A stretch of 64,000 nucleotides of DNA from Rhodopseudomonas pentothenatexigens (GTDB lineage Bacteria; Pseudomonadota; Alphaproteobacteria; Rhizobiales; Xanthobacteraceae): contig NZ_UFQQ01000007.1 of assembly GCF_900218015.1 (NCBI RefSeq), positions 62,001 to 126,000 of the forward strand, written 5' to 3'. Position numbers and translations under genes: made by a program. Positions 6,358 to 14,929 of the stretch are shown piece after piece; position 1 is the first letter of the stretch, and every line of letters starts with the position of its first letter. The notes beneath the pieces were generated by a model, which had not been told where the DNA came from, did no database searches, and saw only the letters and a program-made list of their open reading frames with translations.

Positions 6358-7246
6358 TCCAGAAACGTCCGACGCGGCCGCAGCGAGCTTCGCGCCGCTG
6401 CGGCCGCGGCTGCTGCGCGTCGCCTATCGGATGCTGGGTTCGATCAGCGAAGCCGAAGACGTGGTGCAGGACGCTTACTTGCGCTGGCACCGCGCCGATC
6501 GAACCGAGGTGCGCGACCCGGCAGGCTTTCTGACGCGAACCGTCACCCGCCTGTGTCTCGACGTGCTGAAATCGGCGCGGCAGCGGCGCGAGACCTATGT
6601 CGGGCCGTGGCTGCCGGAGCCGATCATCGCAGCGGAGCCCGAGCCGGACGGCGACGACATCACGTTGACGTTGATGCTGGCGTTGGAACGGCTGTCGCCG
6701 CTGGAGCGCGCCGCGTTCCTGCTGCACGACGTGTTCGGCGTCGGCTTCGACGAGATCGCCGCGACGCTCGGCCGCGATGCCGCCGCCTGCCGCCAGCTCG
6801 CGGCGCGCGCCCGCGCCCATGTGTGCGCCGAACGGCCACGGTATCCGGTGTCGGCCGAGCAGGGGCAGGCGATGGCCGCCGCATTCTTCCAGGCCTCGCG
6901 CAGCGGTGATCTCGCGGCTCTGACGTCGCTGCTCGCGGACGAAGTCGAGTTCGTCAGCGATGGCGGCGGCAAACGGCCGGCGGCGATCAACCCGGTCCGC
7001 GGCAGCGACCGGGTGGCGCGGCTGCTCGCCGGGATCGCGCGCAAGATGCCGGCGGGAGCCAGTTCGCTGCTCGCCGTCCAGGTGATCGACGGCCTCCCCG
7101 GCTTCGTGTCGCGCGAGTCGGACGGACTGATCCAGACCACGGCGCTCGACATCGCCGATGGTCGGATCGTTGCGATCTACGTGGTCCGAAACCCCGACAA
7201 GCTCCGGCATCTGACCCCGGCGCCGCCGTTTGCCGGTCTGCACTGA
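6341..7246 (+). CDS. ECF41-type RNA polymerase sigma factor with SnoaL-like C-terminal domain
   Basis: A 301-residue sigma factor. Region 2 lies at about residues 15-80 (LLRVAYRMLGSISEAEDVVQ). The linker carries the ECF41 hallmark YVGPWLPEP. Region 4 lies at about 110-160 (LSPLERAAFLLHDVFGVGFD). The fused C-terminal domain, about residues 170-300, contains the two signature motifs DGGGK and RNPDKL that modulate activity in ECF41 proteins. No anti-sigma gene is present; control is through the C-terminal domain. The ATG at 6341 overlaps the partner gene; a start at 6272 would add residues unlike the family. Confidence 0.9.
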   Translation: MPRPPDPETSDAAAASFAPLRPRLLRVAYRMLGSISEAEDVVQDAYLRWHRADRTEVRDPAGFLTRTVTRLCLDVLKSARQRRETYVGPWLPEPIIAAEPEPDGDDITLTLMLALERLSPLERAAFLLHDVFGVGFDEIAATLGRDAAACRQLAARARAHVCAERPRYPVSAEQGQAMAAAFFQASRSGDLAALTSLLADEVEFVSDGGGKRPAAINPVRGSDRVARLLAGIARKMPAGASSLLAVQVIDGLPGFVSRESDGLIQTTALDIADGRIVAIYVVRNPDKLRHLTPAPPFAGLH

Positions 7247-7549
7247 CCGCAACCCGCGATCATCACCGCCGCCCGGGAGCCGGCCGCCGGCCGATCATTG
7301 GTATTTTCCCTGTTATAGTAACCCCTTATTAACCCTGATGAGGGTTTGGTGAGGGACGTCAAAATGCGGCATCAGCCCTTGTTTTGACACGTTGACAGGG
7401 GATTGAGGGGCCGGCTTCGGACGGGCCATCCCCTGCGACAACTGAAGGCTCCCACGGTGGCGCTTGGCCAGATCGCGGCGCGTGGCCGCGGGGAGCCGGA
7501 GCCTTTGGCGGAATCGGCCGATGCCGACACGTGTGAGAGGATTGCGACC
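7247..7549. other. Leader region of the tol operon
   Basis: 303 bases with no supported gene; a small ATG frame at 7364 stops after 7 codons. It contains AT-rich TGTTATAGTAACC and TTATTAACCC stretches, a 6 bp inverted repeat AACCCT-GATG-AGGGTT (7331-7346) and two TTGACA hexamers at 7384 and 7392. The tolQ promoter must lie here, but I cannot fix one -35/-10 pair with acceptable spacing. Confidence 0.4.
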
Positions 7550-8260
7550 ATGAACCCGGCCGACGTGACACAGCTTGCTCCGGCGGTTTCCACCGACGTG
7601 TCGCTGCTGTCACTGTTCTGGCACGCCCACTGGGTCGTGAAGTCGATCATGCTCGGCCTGCTCGGCTGTTCGGTCTGGGTCTGGGCGATCGCGATCGACA
7701 AGCTGCTGTTGTTCTCGCGCACCAAGCGCGCGATGGATCGCTTCGAACAGGCGTTCTGGTCCGGCGAGTCGATCGACGAGCTGTACCGCGCGCTGTCGGC
7801 GAAGCCGACGCATTCGATGGCGGCCTGCTTCGTCGCGGCGATGCGCGAGTGGAAGCGCTCGTTCGAAAGTCATTCGCGCTCGTTCGCCGGCCTGCAGATG
7901 CGGATCGAGAAGGTGATGAACGTCTCGATCGCCCGCGAGGTCGAACGGCTGGAACGCCGCCTCCTGGTTCTGGCGACCGTCGGCTCGGCCGGCCCGTTCG
8001 TCGGCCTGTTCGGCACCGTCTGGGGCATCATGTCGAGCTTCCAGTCGATCGCCGCGTCGAAGAACACCTCGCTGGCGGTGGTCGCGCCCGGCATTGCCGA
8101 GGCGCTGTTCGCCACTGCGATTGGCCTGATCGCCGCAATTCCGGCGACAATTTTCTACAATAAGTTCACGTCGGAAGTGAACCGGCAGACCCAGCGGCTG
8201 GAAGGCTTCGCCGACGAGTTCTCGGCGATCCTGTCGCGGCAGATCGACGAGCGCACGTGA
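7550..8260 (+). CDS. tolQ: Tol-Pal system proton channel subunit TolQ
   Basis: A 236-residue MotA/TolQ/ExbB-family protein. It has three hydrophobic segments: near residues 25-50 (IMLGLLGCSVWVWAIAIDKL), ~140-165 (LATVGSAGPFVGLFGTVWGI, the conserved proton-channel helix) and ~175-200 (GIAEALFATAIGLIAAIPAT). With TolR it forms the inner-membrane motor that uses proton motive force to drive TolA during outer-membrane constriction. It is the first gene of tolQ-tolR-tolA-tolB. The ATG at 7550 follows a GAGAGGATTGCGACC ribosome-binding site. Confidence 0.95.
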   Translation: MNPADVTQLAPAVSTDVSLLSLFWHAHWVVKSIMLGLLGCSVWVWAIAIDKLLLFSRTKRAMDRFEQAFWSGESIDELYRALSAKPTHSMAACFVAAMREWKRSFESHSRSFAGLQMRIEKVMNVSIAREVERLERRLLVLATVGSAGPFVGLFGTVWGIMSSFQSIAASKNTSLAVVAPGIAEALFATAIGLIAAIPATIFYNKFTSEVNRQTQRLEGFADEFSAILSRQIDERT

Positions 8261-8294
8261 ACGGAGGCCAGGTGAGCACAGCGGGCATTCGATC

Positions 8295-8765
8295 ATGGGA
8301 ATGAACGTAGCCACTGGCGGCGGAGGCGGCCGGCGTCGCGGCGGGCGGCGCCCGGTGATGGCGGAGATCAACGTCACCCCGATGGTCGACGTGATGCTGG
8401 TGCTGCTGATCATCTTCATGGTCGCGGCGCCGCTGCTCACGACTTCGATCGACATCGATCTGCCGGTCGCCCGCGGCGGCAATCAGATTCAGTCCAACTC
8501 GCCGCCGTTGACGCTGTCGGTGAAGCGTACCGGCGGCACCTGCAATTCGCAGGTCGAGTTGTATCTGGGTGATAGTCCGATCGCGGCGTCCGAGTTGGAG
8601 GCCAAGATGAAGGCGATCCGCGAGACCCGGTCGGAGACCGACAACGTGGTGTATCTGCGGGGCGACAAGGACGTCTGCTATACGGACATGATGAAGCTGC
8701 TCGGCAACATCCGGACCGCCGGCTTCAAGGCGAACATCGTCATCGTTCCCGAACAGGGGAGTTGA
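8295..8765 (+). CDS. tolR: Tol-Pal system protein TolR
   Basis: A 156-residue ExbD/TolR-family protein. A Gly/Arg-rich cytoplasmic N-terminus precedes a single transmembrane helix (INVTPMVDVMLVLLIIFMVA), whose Asp in PMVDVMLVLL is the essential proton-carrying residue. The rest is a periplasmic domain that dimerises at the peptidoglycan. It is somewhat longer than E. coli TolR (142). It lies 34 nt after tolQ and is immediately followed by tolA. Confidence 0.95.
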   Translation: MGMNVATGGGGGRRRGGRRPVMAEINVTPMVDVMLVLLIIFMVAAPLLTTSIDIDLPVARGGNQIQSNSPPLTLSVKRTGGTCNSQVELYLGDSPIAASELEAKMKAIRETRSETDNVVYLRGDKDVCYTDMMKLLGNIRTAGFKANIVIVPEQGS

Positions 8766-8815
8766 GCCGGCACCGCGCTGGCGCCGGCCGCGAAGGTGGA
8801 GCAGGAATTCTGAAG

Positions 8816-9799
8816 GTGAAGATCGACAAGACATGGGCTGCGTCGGTGGCGTTGCACGTTCTCGTGCTCGGCTGGGCCATGCTGTCGTTCACCTCCAAGG
8901 CATTCGAGCTCGAGCCGCAGGATTCGGTGGCGGTCGACACCATCTCCGAAGATCAGCTCGCCAAGGTGATGGCCGGGATGCGCACCGGCAAGAAGGAAAA
9001 TCCCAAGCCGCTGGTCGAGAAGGTCGCCGAGGCCAAGCCGGTCGACGACACCGTCGGCAAGATCAGCGAAAAGGCGCCGGTGGTGACGGACACCTCGCCG
9101 CCGCCTCAGCCCAAGCCGAAGCCCGAGGAGAAGCCGGTCGAGAAGAAACCCGATCCGCCCAAGCCGGTGGTGAAGGAAGAGCCGAAAAAGGAAGAGCCCA
9201 AGAAGGCGGAGAAGAAGCCGGAGCCGGCGAAGGAAGAAACCAAGGAAGCCGAGAAGAAGCCGGAGCCGAAGGTCGACCCGATCGCCGAGGCGCTGAAGAA
9301 GGAAGAGAAGAAAAAGCCGCCGCCGAAACCGACCGAAACCGCCGCCAAGCCGCCGGAGCCGACCAAGCCGAAGGCGGAGCGGGTGTTCGACCAATCCAAG
9401 ATCGCCGCGTTGCTCGACAAGCGCGACCCGACCCGCAACGCTGTCGCCGGCGATGTGTTGAACTCCAACGCGGCGCTCGGATTGTCTAAGGGTAAGTCCG
9501 CCGACAACTCCGCGACCTGGGGTGCGATGTTCCAGTCGCAGGTCGAACGCTGCTGGAAGAAGCCGTATGGCGGCATCGAGGCGCAGCGCGCCGAGGCGGC
9601 GTTCGTGATCCGGCTGAAGCGCGACGGATCGCTCGAGGCCATGCCGCAGCCGGAAGGTCATCCGGCGACGCCTTATTTGCGCGTGTATCAGGAGAGTGCG
9701 CTACGCGCGATCATCGAATGCCAGCCGTACAATCTGCCGGCACAGTTCTTCGACGAATGGAAGTTCTTCGCACCCGTGTTCACCGACCGGCGTCCCTGA
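8816..9799 (+). CDS. tolA: Tol-Pal system protein TolA
   Basis: About 327 residues, spanning the periplasm from TolQR to TolB/Pal. It has an N-terminal membrane anchor (TWAASVALHVLVLGWAMLSF), a long Lys/Glu/Pro-rich rod (roughly residues 60-190, repeated EKKPEP and PKKEEPKKAEK runs) and a C-terminal globular domain with WGAMFQSQVERCWKKPYGG, the usual TolA/TonB-like fold. The start is set at GTG 8816 (V-K-I-D-K-T-W), with CAGGAA upstream; a TTG-initiated frame from 8762 would add 18 residues before the anchor. The rod is Pro/Glu rich rather than Ala rich, as common in alphaproteobacteria. Confidence 0.9.
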   Translation: MKIDKTWAASVALHVLVLGWAMLSFTSKAFELEPQDSVAVDTISEDQLAKVMAGMRTGKKENPKPLVEKVAEAKPVDDTVGKISEKAPVVTDTSPPPQPKPKPEEKPVEKKPDPPKPVVKEEPKKEEPKKAEKKPEPAKEETKEAEKKPEPKVDPIAEALKKEEKKKPPPKPTETAAKPPEPTKPKAERVFDQSKIAALLDKRDPTRNAVAGDVLNSNAALGLSKGKSADNSATWGAMFQSQVERCWKKPYGGIEAQRAEAAFVIRLKRDGSLEAMPQPEGHPATPYLRVYQESALRAIIECQPYNLPAQFFDEWKFFAPVFTDRRP

Positions 9800-9856
9800 T
9801 GCGAAGCCGGAGTCCCGATTTCACGCGCCTCGCGGCGCAGATCACCTGACAGACCG

Positions 9857-11206
9857 ATGGATTGCCCGCCCATGCCGTTTCATCTCAACCGCCGCCAATT
9901 GATGATCTCCGCCGCGACGGCCGCCGGTGCGCTCGCGTTCGGCCGCGCCGGCGACGCGTTTGGCCAGGCCCGGGTGCAGATCACCGAAGGCAACGTCGCG
10001 CCGCTGCCGATCGCGATCCCGAATTTCGTCGCCGGCACGCCCTCCGACGGCGAAGTCGGGGTCGGCGTCTCGCAAGTGATCACCAACAACCTGAAGCGCA
10101 GCGGCCTGTTCGCACCGATCGATCAGGCGGCCTACTTGGAAAAGATCACCAACATCGACGTGCCGCCGCAGTTCAAGAGCTGGGCCAGCATCAACGCCCA
10201 GGCGCTGGTGACCGGGCGGATGACGCGGCAGGGGGACGGCCGGCTGAAGGCCGAGTTCCGGCTGTGGGATGTCGCCACCGGCCAGCAGCTCGCCGGCCAG
10301 CAGTATTTCACCTCGCCGGAATACTGGCGACGGATCGCCCACATCATCTCCGATCAGATCTACGAGCGTCTCACCGGCGAGAAGGGCTACTTCGACAGCC
10401 GGGTGGTGTTCATCGACGAGAGCGGGCCGGCGGAGCGCCGGGTCAAGCGGCTGGCGTTGATGGATCAGGACGGCGCCAACGTGCGCTATCTCACCCGCGG
10501 GAGCGATCTGGTGCTGACCCCGCGGTTCTCGCCGACCACCCAGGAAATCACCTACATGGAGTTCGGCCAGGGCGAGCCGCGGGTGTATCTGTACAATGTC
10601 GAGACCGGCCAACGTGAAATCGTCGGCAACTTCCCCGGCATGTCGTTCGCGCCGCGGTTCTCGCCGGACGGCCAGAAGATCATCATGAGCCTGCAGCAGG
10701 GCGGCAACTCCAACCTGTTCGTGATGGATCTGCGCTCCAAGGCGACCACCCGGTTGACCGATACGCCGGCGATCGATACCTCGCCGTCCTACGCGCCTGA
10801 CGGCAGCCGGATCTGCTTCGAGAGCGACCGCGGCGGTAAGCCGCAGATCTACATCATGCCGGCGGGTGGCGGTCAGGCGCAGCGGATCTCGTTCGGCGAT
10901 GGCAGCTACTCGACCCCGGTGTGGTCGCCGCGCGGCGACTACATCGCCTTCACCAAGCAGGGCGGTGGCCAGTTCGCGATCGGGATCATGAAGCCCGATG
11001 GTTCCGGCGAGCGGATCTTGACTTCCGGGTTCCACAACGAAGGGCCGACCTTCGCGCCGAACGGCCGGGTGCTGATGTTCTTCCGCGATCCCGGCGGTAA
11101 GAGCGGGCCGTCGCTGTTTACAGTCGACGTCTCGGGCCGCAACGAGCTGCGGGTTCCAACTCCGGGCTATGCGTCGGATCCGGCCTGGTCGCCGCTGCTG
11201 TCCTGA
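9857..11206 (+). CDS. tolB: Tol-Pal system beta-propeller protein TolB
   Basis: A 449-residue periplasmic protein. The signal region [20 protein letters not shown] carries an Arg-Arg pair and ends before [10 protein letters not shown]. The N-terminal alpha-beta domain ([10 protein letters not shown] ... [12 protein letters not shown]) is followed by a six-bladed propeller recognisable by repeats such as [42 protein letters not shown] and [14 protein letters not shown]. TolB shuttles between TolA, Pal and the outer membrane. ATG codons at 9857 and 9872 are both possible; neither has a strong ribosome-binding site. It is the last gene of the uninterrupted tolQRAB run, since pal lies 3.7 kb downstream. 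Confidence 0.95.
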   Translation: MDCPPMPFHLNRRQLMISAATAAGALAFGRAGDAFGQARVQITEGNVAPLPIAIPNFVAGTPSDGEVGVGVSQVITNNLKRSGLFAPIDQAAYLEKITNIDVPPQFKSWASINAQALVTGRMTRQGDGRLKAEFRLWDVATGQQLAGQQYFTSPEYWRRIAHIISDQIYERLTGEKGYFDSRVVFIDESGPAERRVKRLALMDQDGANVRYLTRGSDLVLTPRFSPTTQEITYMEFGQGEPRVYLYNVETGQREIVGNFPGMSFAPRFSPDGQKIIMSLQQGGNSNLFVMDLRSKATTRLTDTPAIDTSPSYAPDGSRICFESDRGGKPQIYIMPAGGGQAQRISFGDGSYSTPVWSPRGDYIAFTKQGGGQFAIGIMKPDGSGERILTSGFHNEGPTFAPNGRVLMFFRDPGGKSGPSLFTVDVSGRNELRVPTPGYASDPAWSPLLS

Positions 11207-11353
11207 TCGTCACGGAATCTACCGCGGTTGCAACGTCCGTTTTCCCGGGCGGGTCCAGACATGGAACCCGAGACGTCTGGATTCTGAGCATAAGAACACC
11301 TTCCGCTAACGATGTTCGCTCAGAATTACTTCATTCCATCGCGTTAAATGTAG

Positions 11354-13717
11354 ATGGACATAGGACCCCGCGCCCGTATGCAACTCGTCGAATACGCCAA
11401 GAGCCGGTCCAGGGAAAAGCTGCCGCCGAAAATTTACGCGGCGCTCGTTCGCTCTATGGCTCAGAACTTCTGGGCGATGCTGTCCGGCGCAGTATGCTCG
11501 GCAGCCGCGGCCTTGATGACGGCGCTCAAAACGGGCGACGTTTGGATCTGGCCTTGCGCGGCGGCCATCATCATCATCGGAACGTTGCGCGCCTTTCAGA
11601 TGCGGGCGTTCGAGAGGCGCCATCCGACCCTGACCGCGGAAGAAGCTTCTGAATGGGAGCCGGAGTATCTGGTTGGCGCCGTTGCCTATGCTTGCGCGCT
11701 GGGAATCTGGAGCGTCGTGGTGCTGCTCGGCACCGATGATCCTGTTGCGCATATGCTTTGCACGACCGTCACCATTGGCTACGCCGCTGGTGGCGCGGCG
11801 CGCAATTACGGCCGGCCCTGGATAGTCCAACTGCATCTGCTGTTTTCGTGCGGTCCGATGTCAGTGGCGCTTCTGATCCACGGCAATCCATATTAAATTG
11901 GCCTAGCCGGCCTGCTGTTGCTGTCCTTCCACGGCCTGCGTGCCATCAATCTCACCCTGCATTCGCTCTTCGTCGAAGCTCTGCTGACCGGGGAGCGCGA
12001 GGCCGCGCTCGCCAACCAGTTCGACACCGCCCTGAACAACATGCCGCATGGGCTGTGCATGTTCCGCGCTGACGGTCGCCTTGCCGTGATGAATCACCGC
12101 TTCTCCGAGATGATGCGGCTGCGCGACGAGCTCGTCAAAGGGTCACCCACCGCGATCGAAATCGTGTCCGCTTGCGTCGCGATCGGCGCGATCTCGGCGG
12201 CGAACGGCCGCTTGATCCTCGCCGAGATCGAAAACTCTCTCGCCGGCGAGATCGTGACGGTCGGCGACGAGGCGGTGCCGCGGTCGTTGTGCTGGACCTT
12301 CCAGCCGATGGCGGATGGCGGTGCGGTGGTGTTGATCGAAGACATCACCGAACGCCGCAACGCCGAGGCCCGGATCGTTCATCTGGCGCGCTACGACGAA
12401 CTGACGGCGCTGCCGAACCGCGTCAACTTCCGCGACGAGATCGAGCGGATTCTCGAAACCGAGCATGGTGGCGGCAAGACCCGGCTGTCGGCCCTGCTGT
12501 TCATCGACCTCGATCAGTTCAAGCAGATCAACGACACGCTCGGCCATCCCTGCGGCGACCGGCTGTTGTGCTCGGTGGCCGAGCGGCTGCGCGACATGCT
12601 GCGGCCGGAAGATCTGGTGGCCCGGTTCGGCGGCGACGAATTCGTGGTGTTCCAACAGAACATCGCCTCGAACGAGGACGCCGCGGCACTGGCGCGCCGC
12701 ATCGTCGATCGCCTCAGCGATCGCTATCTGATCGATCACCACGTCGTCGAGATCGGCGCCTCGATCGGCATTGCGGTGACCTTCCCCGGCGTAAAGGCGG
12801 ATATTCTGCTCAAGAACGCCGACATGGCGCTGTATCGCGCCAAGGCCGACGGCCGTGGCACCTACTGCTTCTTCCGCGAAGAAATGGCACACACCGTCGA
12901 GGCCCGGCGCATTCTCGAACTCGACCTGCGCAAGGCGCTCGCCAACGAAGAATTCGAACTGTACTACCAGCCGCTCGTCAATCTGAAGACCGGCAAGATC
13001 ACCACTTGCGAAGCGCTGCTGCGCTGGAACCATCCGGTGCGCGGCACCGTCTCTCCGGTCGACATCATTCCGGTGGCCGAGGAGATGGGACTGATCGTCG
13101 ATCTCGGTCGCTGGATCCTGCGCAAGGCCTGCATGGAATGCATGCTGTGGCCGGAACAGGTGAGCGTGGCGATCAATTTTTCGTCGCAGCAATTCCACCA
13201 GCGCGACGTCCTCACCGAAGTGCGCTACGCGCTCGAAGTCTCCGGGCTGCCGGCGAGGCGGCTGGAGATCGAGATCACCGAATCGTCGTTGCTGCGCAAC
13301 ACGCAGTGGACCCACGATGCGTTGCAACAATTGCACGCCGAGGGCGTCAGGATCTCACTCGATGATTTCGGCACCGGCTATTCGTCGCTCAGCTATCTGC
13401 ACAGCTTCCCATTGCAGAAGGTGAAGATCGATCGCTCCTTCCTCGAAGGCATCGACAGCGATCGGCCGCTGACTCTTCTGCGCGGTGTCGCCCGGCTGAG
13501 CACCGATCTCGGCATGTCGGTGGTGGTGGAAGGTATCGAGACCAACGAACAGCTCGAACTGATCAGCGCCGACGGCACTGTGACCGAAGCGCAGGGCTAT
13601 CTGTTCAGCCGGCCGGTGCCGGCGATCCGGATCCGCCAATTGTTGGCCGCCTCGCATGGCCGCCGCGGGGCAAAGGACGGCGACGCCATCGTGCTCCCGA
13701 TTCGTTCGATCGCCTGA
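11354..13717 (+). pseudogene. Membrane GGDEF-EAL cyclic-di-GMP gene interrupted by an in-frame TAA
   Basis: One continuous frame of ~787 codons broken by TAA at 11894-11896, codon 181. Before the stop are five hydrophobic segments (for example FWAMLSGAVCSAAAALMTAL and YLVGAVAYACALGIWSVVVL). Right after it, in the same frame, comes a sixth (IGLAGLLLLSFHGL), then a PAS-like domain, a diguanylate cyclase domain with intact ARFGGDEFVVF (coding ~12.62 kb), and an EAL phosphodiesterase domain with intact CEALLRWNHP, LDDFGTGYSSL and the usual Glu/Asp residues. There is no frameshift and downstream coding quality is undamaged, so this is a recent nonsense change, a sequencing error, or a read-through/re-initiation case. 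The upstream piece ends HGNPY before the stop. Confidence 0.75.
11918..13717 (+). CDS. Possible re-initiated PAS-GGDEF-EAL protein (3' part of interrupted gene)
   Basis: If translation restarts after the ochre stop, the product would be a 500-600 residue PAS-GGDEF-EAL protein. TTG at 11918 and ATG at 12041 are in-frame choices, neither with a good ribosome-binding site. All catalytic motifs of both c-di-GMP domains look intact (GGDEF for synthesis, EALLRW and DDFGTGYSSL for hydrolysis), so such a fragment could still be active but would have lost most membrane anchoring. This entry describes the same DNA as the interrupted gene at 11354-13717. Confidence 0.5.
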   Translation: MLSFHGLRAINLTLHSLFVEALLTGEREAALANQFDTALNNMPHGLCMFRADGRLAVMNHRFSEMMRLRDELVKGSPTAIEIVSACVAIGAISAANGRLILAEIENSLAGEIVTVGDEAVPRSLCWTFQPMADGGAVVLIEDITERRNAEARIVHLARYDELTALPNRVNFRDEIERILETEHGGGKTRLSALLFIDLDQFKQINDTLGHPCGDRLLCSVAERLRDMLRPEDLVARFGGDEFVVFQQNIASNEDAAALARRIVDRLSDRYLIDHHVVEIGASIGIAVTFPGVKADILLKNADMALYRAKADGRGTYCFFREEMAHTVEARRILELDLRKALANEEFELYYQPLVNLKTGKITTCEALLRWNHPVRGTVSPVDIIPVAEEMGLIVDLGRWILRKACMECMLWPEQVSVAINFSSQQFHQRDVLTEVRYALEVSGLPARRLEIEITESSLLRNTQWTHDALQQLHAEGVRISLDDFGTGYSSLSYLHSFPLQKVKIDRSFLEGIDSDRPLTLLRGVARLSTDLGMSVVVEGIETNEQLELISADGTVTEAQGYLFSRPVPAIRIRQLLAASHGRRGAKDGDAIVLPIRSIA

Positions 13718-13871
13718 GCGAAGTTCTTCTCCGAGCCATCCTCGACATACGGAATTCACATGACAGCATTTAAAGGGTAATGTATTAACCTTAATGATTT
13801 GAATGCTTTGTATCGTGATTAAGAGTCCATTAACGTCTTCGCGTCGCTTGGATCAGCGTTCGGGGTGGGCA

Positions 13872-14624
13872 ATGAGTGCTGCTCGACAAGAGCAAGGTAC
13901 CGCAGGTGTGTCGTCGCGCGGCCTGGACTTGCTGGATAAGGTCGACTATCGACTCGCCAATTCCGCCGAGGAACGCGACGAAATCTATCGCCTTCGGTAT
14001 CGCGCTTACCTAAGGGAAGGCGCGATCGATCCCAATCCGGCCGAGCGGGTGACCGACCGCTTTGATGAGCTACCGAACTCATGGGTTTTCGGCGTTCATC
14101 TCGACGGAGTGCTCGTGAGCTCGCTCAGGATAACGGTTGCGTCTCCGCAGTTCCGCGATTGCCCGTCGATGGACGTGTTTCCGGAGCAGCTCGGCGCGGA
14201 GCTCGATCAGGGCAAGGTCGTGATCGATCCAACTCGCTTCGTCGCCGATCCGACGGTGGCGGGCCGGGTCACAGAACTACCCTACATCACGTTGCGTCTG
14301 GCCTTTGTCGCTTGTGCTTACTTCAATGCGGACATCGGGTTGGCGACTGTCCGCGCGGAACATCAGGCATTCTATCGGCGTCTGTTCATGCACCAGCCGG
14401 TCTGTGCGCCAAGGGATTACCCCGGGTTGAAGAAGCCGATCGCACTGATGGCGGTCGATTTCCCGGCGATGCGAGACAAGGTGTTCGCCCGTTATCCGTT
14501 CTTGCGATCGACCTTGTTCGAGAGACGAATGCTGTTCGAACGCCCGGATGATCGGGCAGCGAGTCTACACCTTGCTGAAATCTCTGACAGCGCTCCGATC
14601 GCAGCAGAGCATATCTGCGTGTAA
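13872..14624 (+). CDS. FeeM-like N-acyl amino acid synthase (GNAT-fold acyltransferase)
   Basis: About 250 residues. After a short N-terminal tail the core begins YRLANSAEERDEIYRLRYRA YLREGAI, the pattern of the FeeM/N-acyl amino acid synthase branch related to acyl-homoserine lactone synthases. Further family-like segments are FGVHLDGVLVSSLRI, VVIDPTRFVADP and AEHQAFYRRLFMHQP. FeeM enzymes join an acyl chain from acyl carrier protein to an amino acid such as tyrosine; the products are surface-active or signal-like. The ATG at 13872 follows GGGGTGGGCA; an ATG at 13803 would add 23 residues. The AT-rich stretch 13760-13830 probably holds the promoter. It stands alone, between the GGDEF-EAL gene and pal; no LuxR-type receptor is nearby. 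Confidence 0.7.
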   Translation: MSAARQEQGTAGVSSRGLDLLDKVDYRLANSAEERDEIYRLRYRAYLREGAIDPNPAERVTDRFDELPNSWVFGVHLDGVLVSSLRITVASPQFRDCPSMDVFPEQLGAELDQGKVVIDPTRFVADPTVAGRVTELPYITLRLAFVACAYFNADIGLATVRAEHQAFYRRLFMHQPVCAPRDYPGLKKPIALMAVDFPAMRDKVFARYPFLRSTLFERRMLFERPDDRAASLHLAEISDSAPIAAEHICV

Positions 14625-14929
14625 GGACTGACCCAAGGCTATCAGAGTCCACTCTGCGGTCCGGAGGCTACTGGGCCGCGTTGTTGTGTTTTGGCTCAGC
14701 CCGCATCCGTGGCGTCGCTGCAACGGAAGCGGGAGATCGGGCCGATTGCTCCACGGCTTCACTCTGGCGCCACATTTGCACCTCATTAACCATCGCGATT
14801 GCTTTCGGCCGACCGGGGGCATTTGATCGATGTCGGCAACACCTCGTCAAGGTTGACGGAACGTTCGCTTAACCATCGCCCTGTAGACCGAAAAGACAGT
14901 CGGAATATCGCGAGCGTGGAGGCTCCGGA
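14625..14929. other. Region upstream of pal with two TTAACCATCGC copies
   Basis: 305 bases without a supported gene. The same 11-mer TTAACCATCGC occurs at 14786-14796 and 14869-14879. TTAACCAT is a CtrA half-site in alphaproteobacteria, so these may couple pal expression to the cell cycle. The pal promoter must lie in this gap. Confidence 0.45.

Noticed and set aside
7298..7319. TTGGTA ... TATAGT as the tolQ promoter
   Set aside because: Only 10 nt lie between the hexamers, too close for a sigma-70 promoter.
8678..9661. Leu/Arg-rich antisense frame over tolA
   Set aside because: Product of the Lys/Glu/Pro repeats of the TolA rod read backwards.
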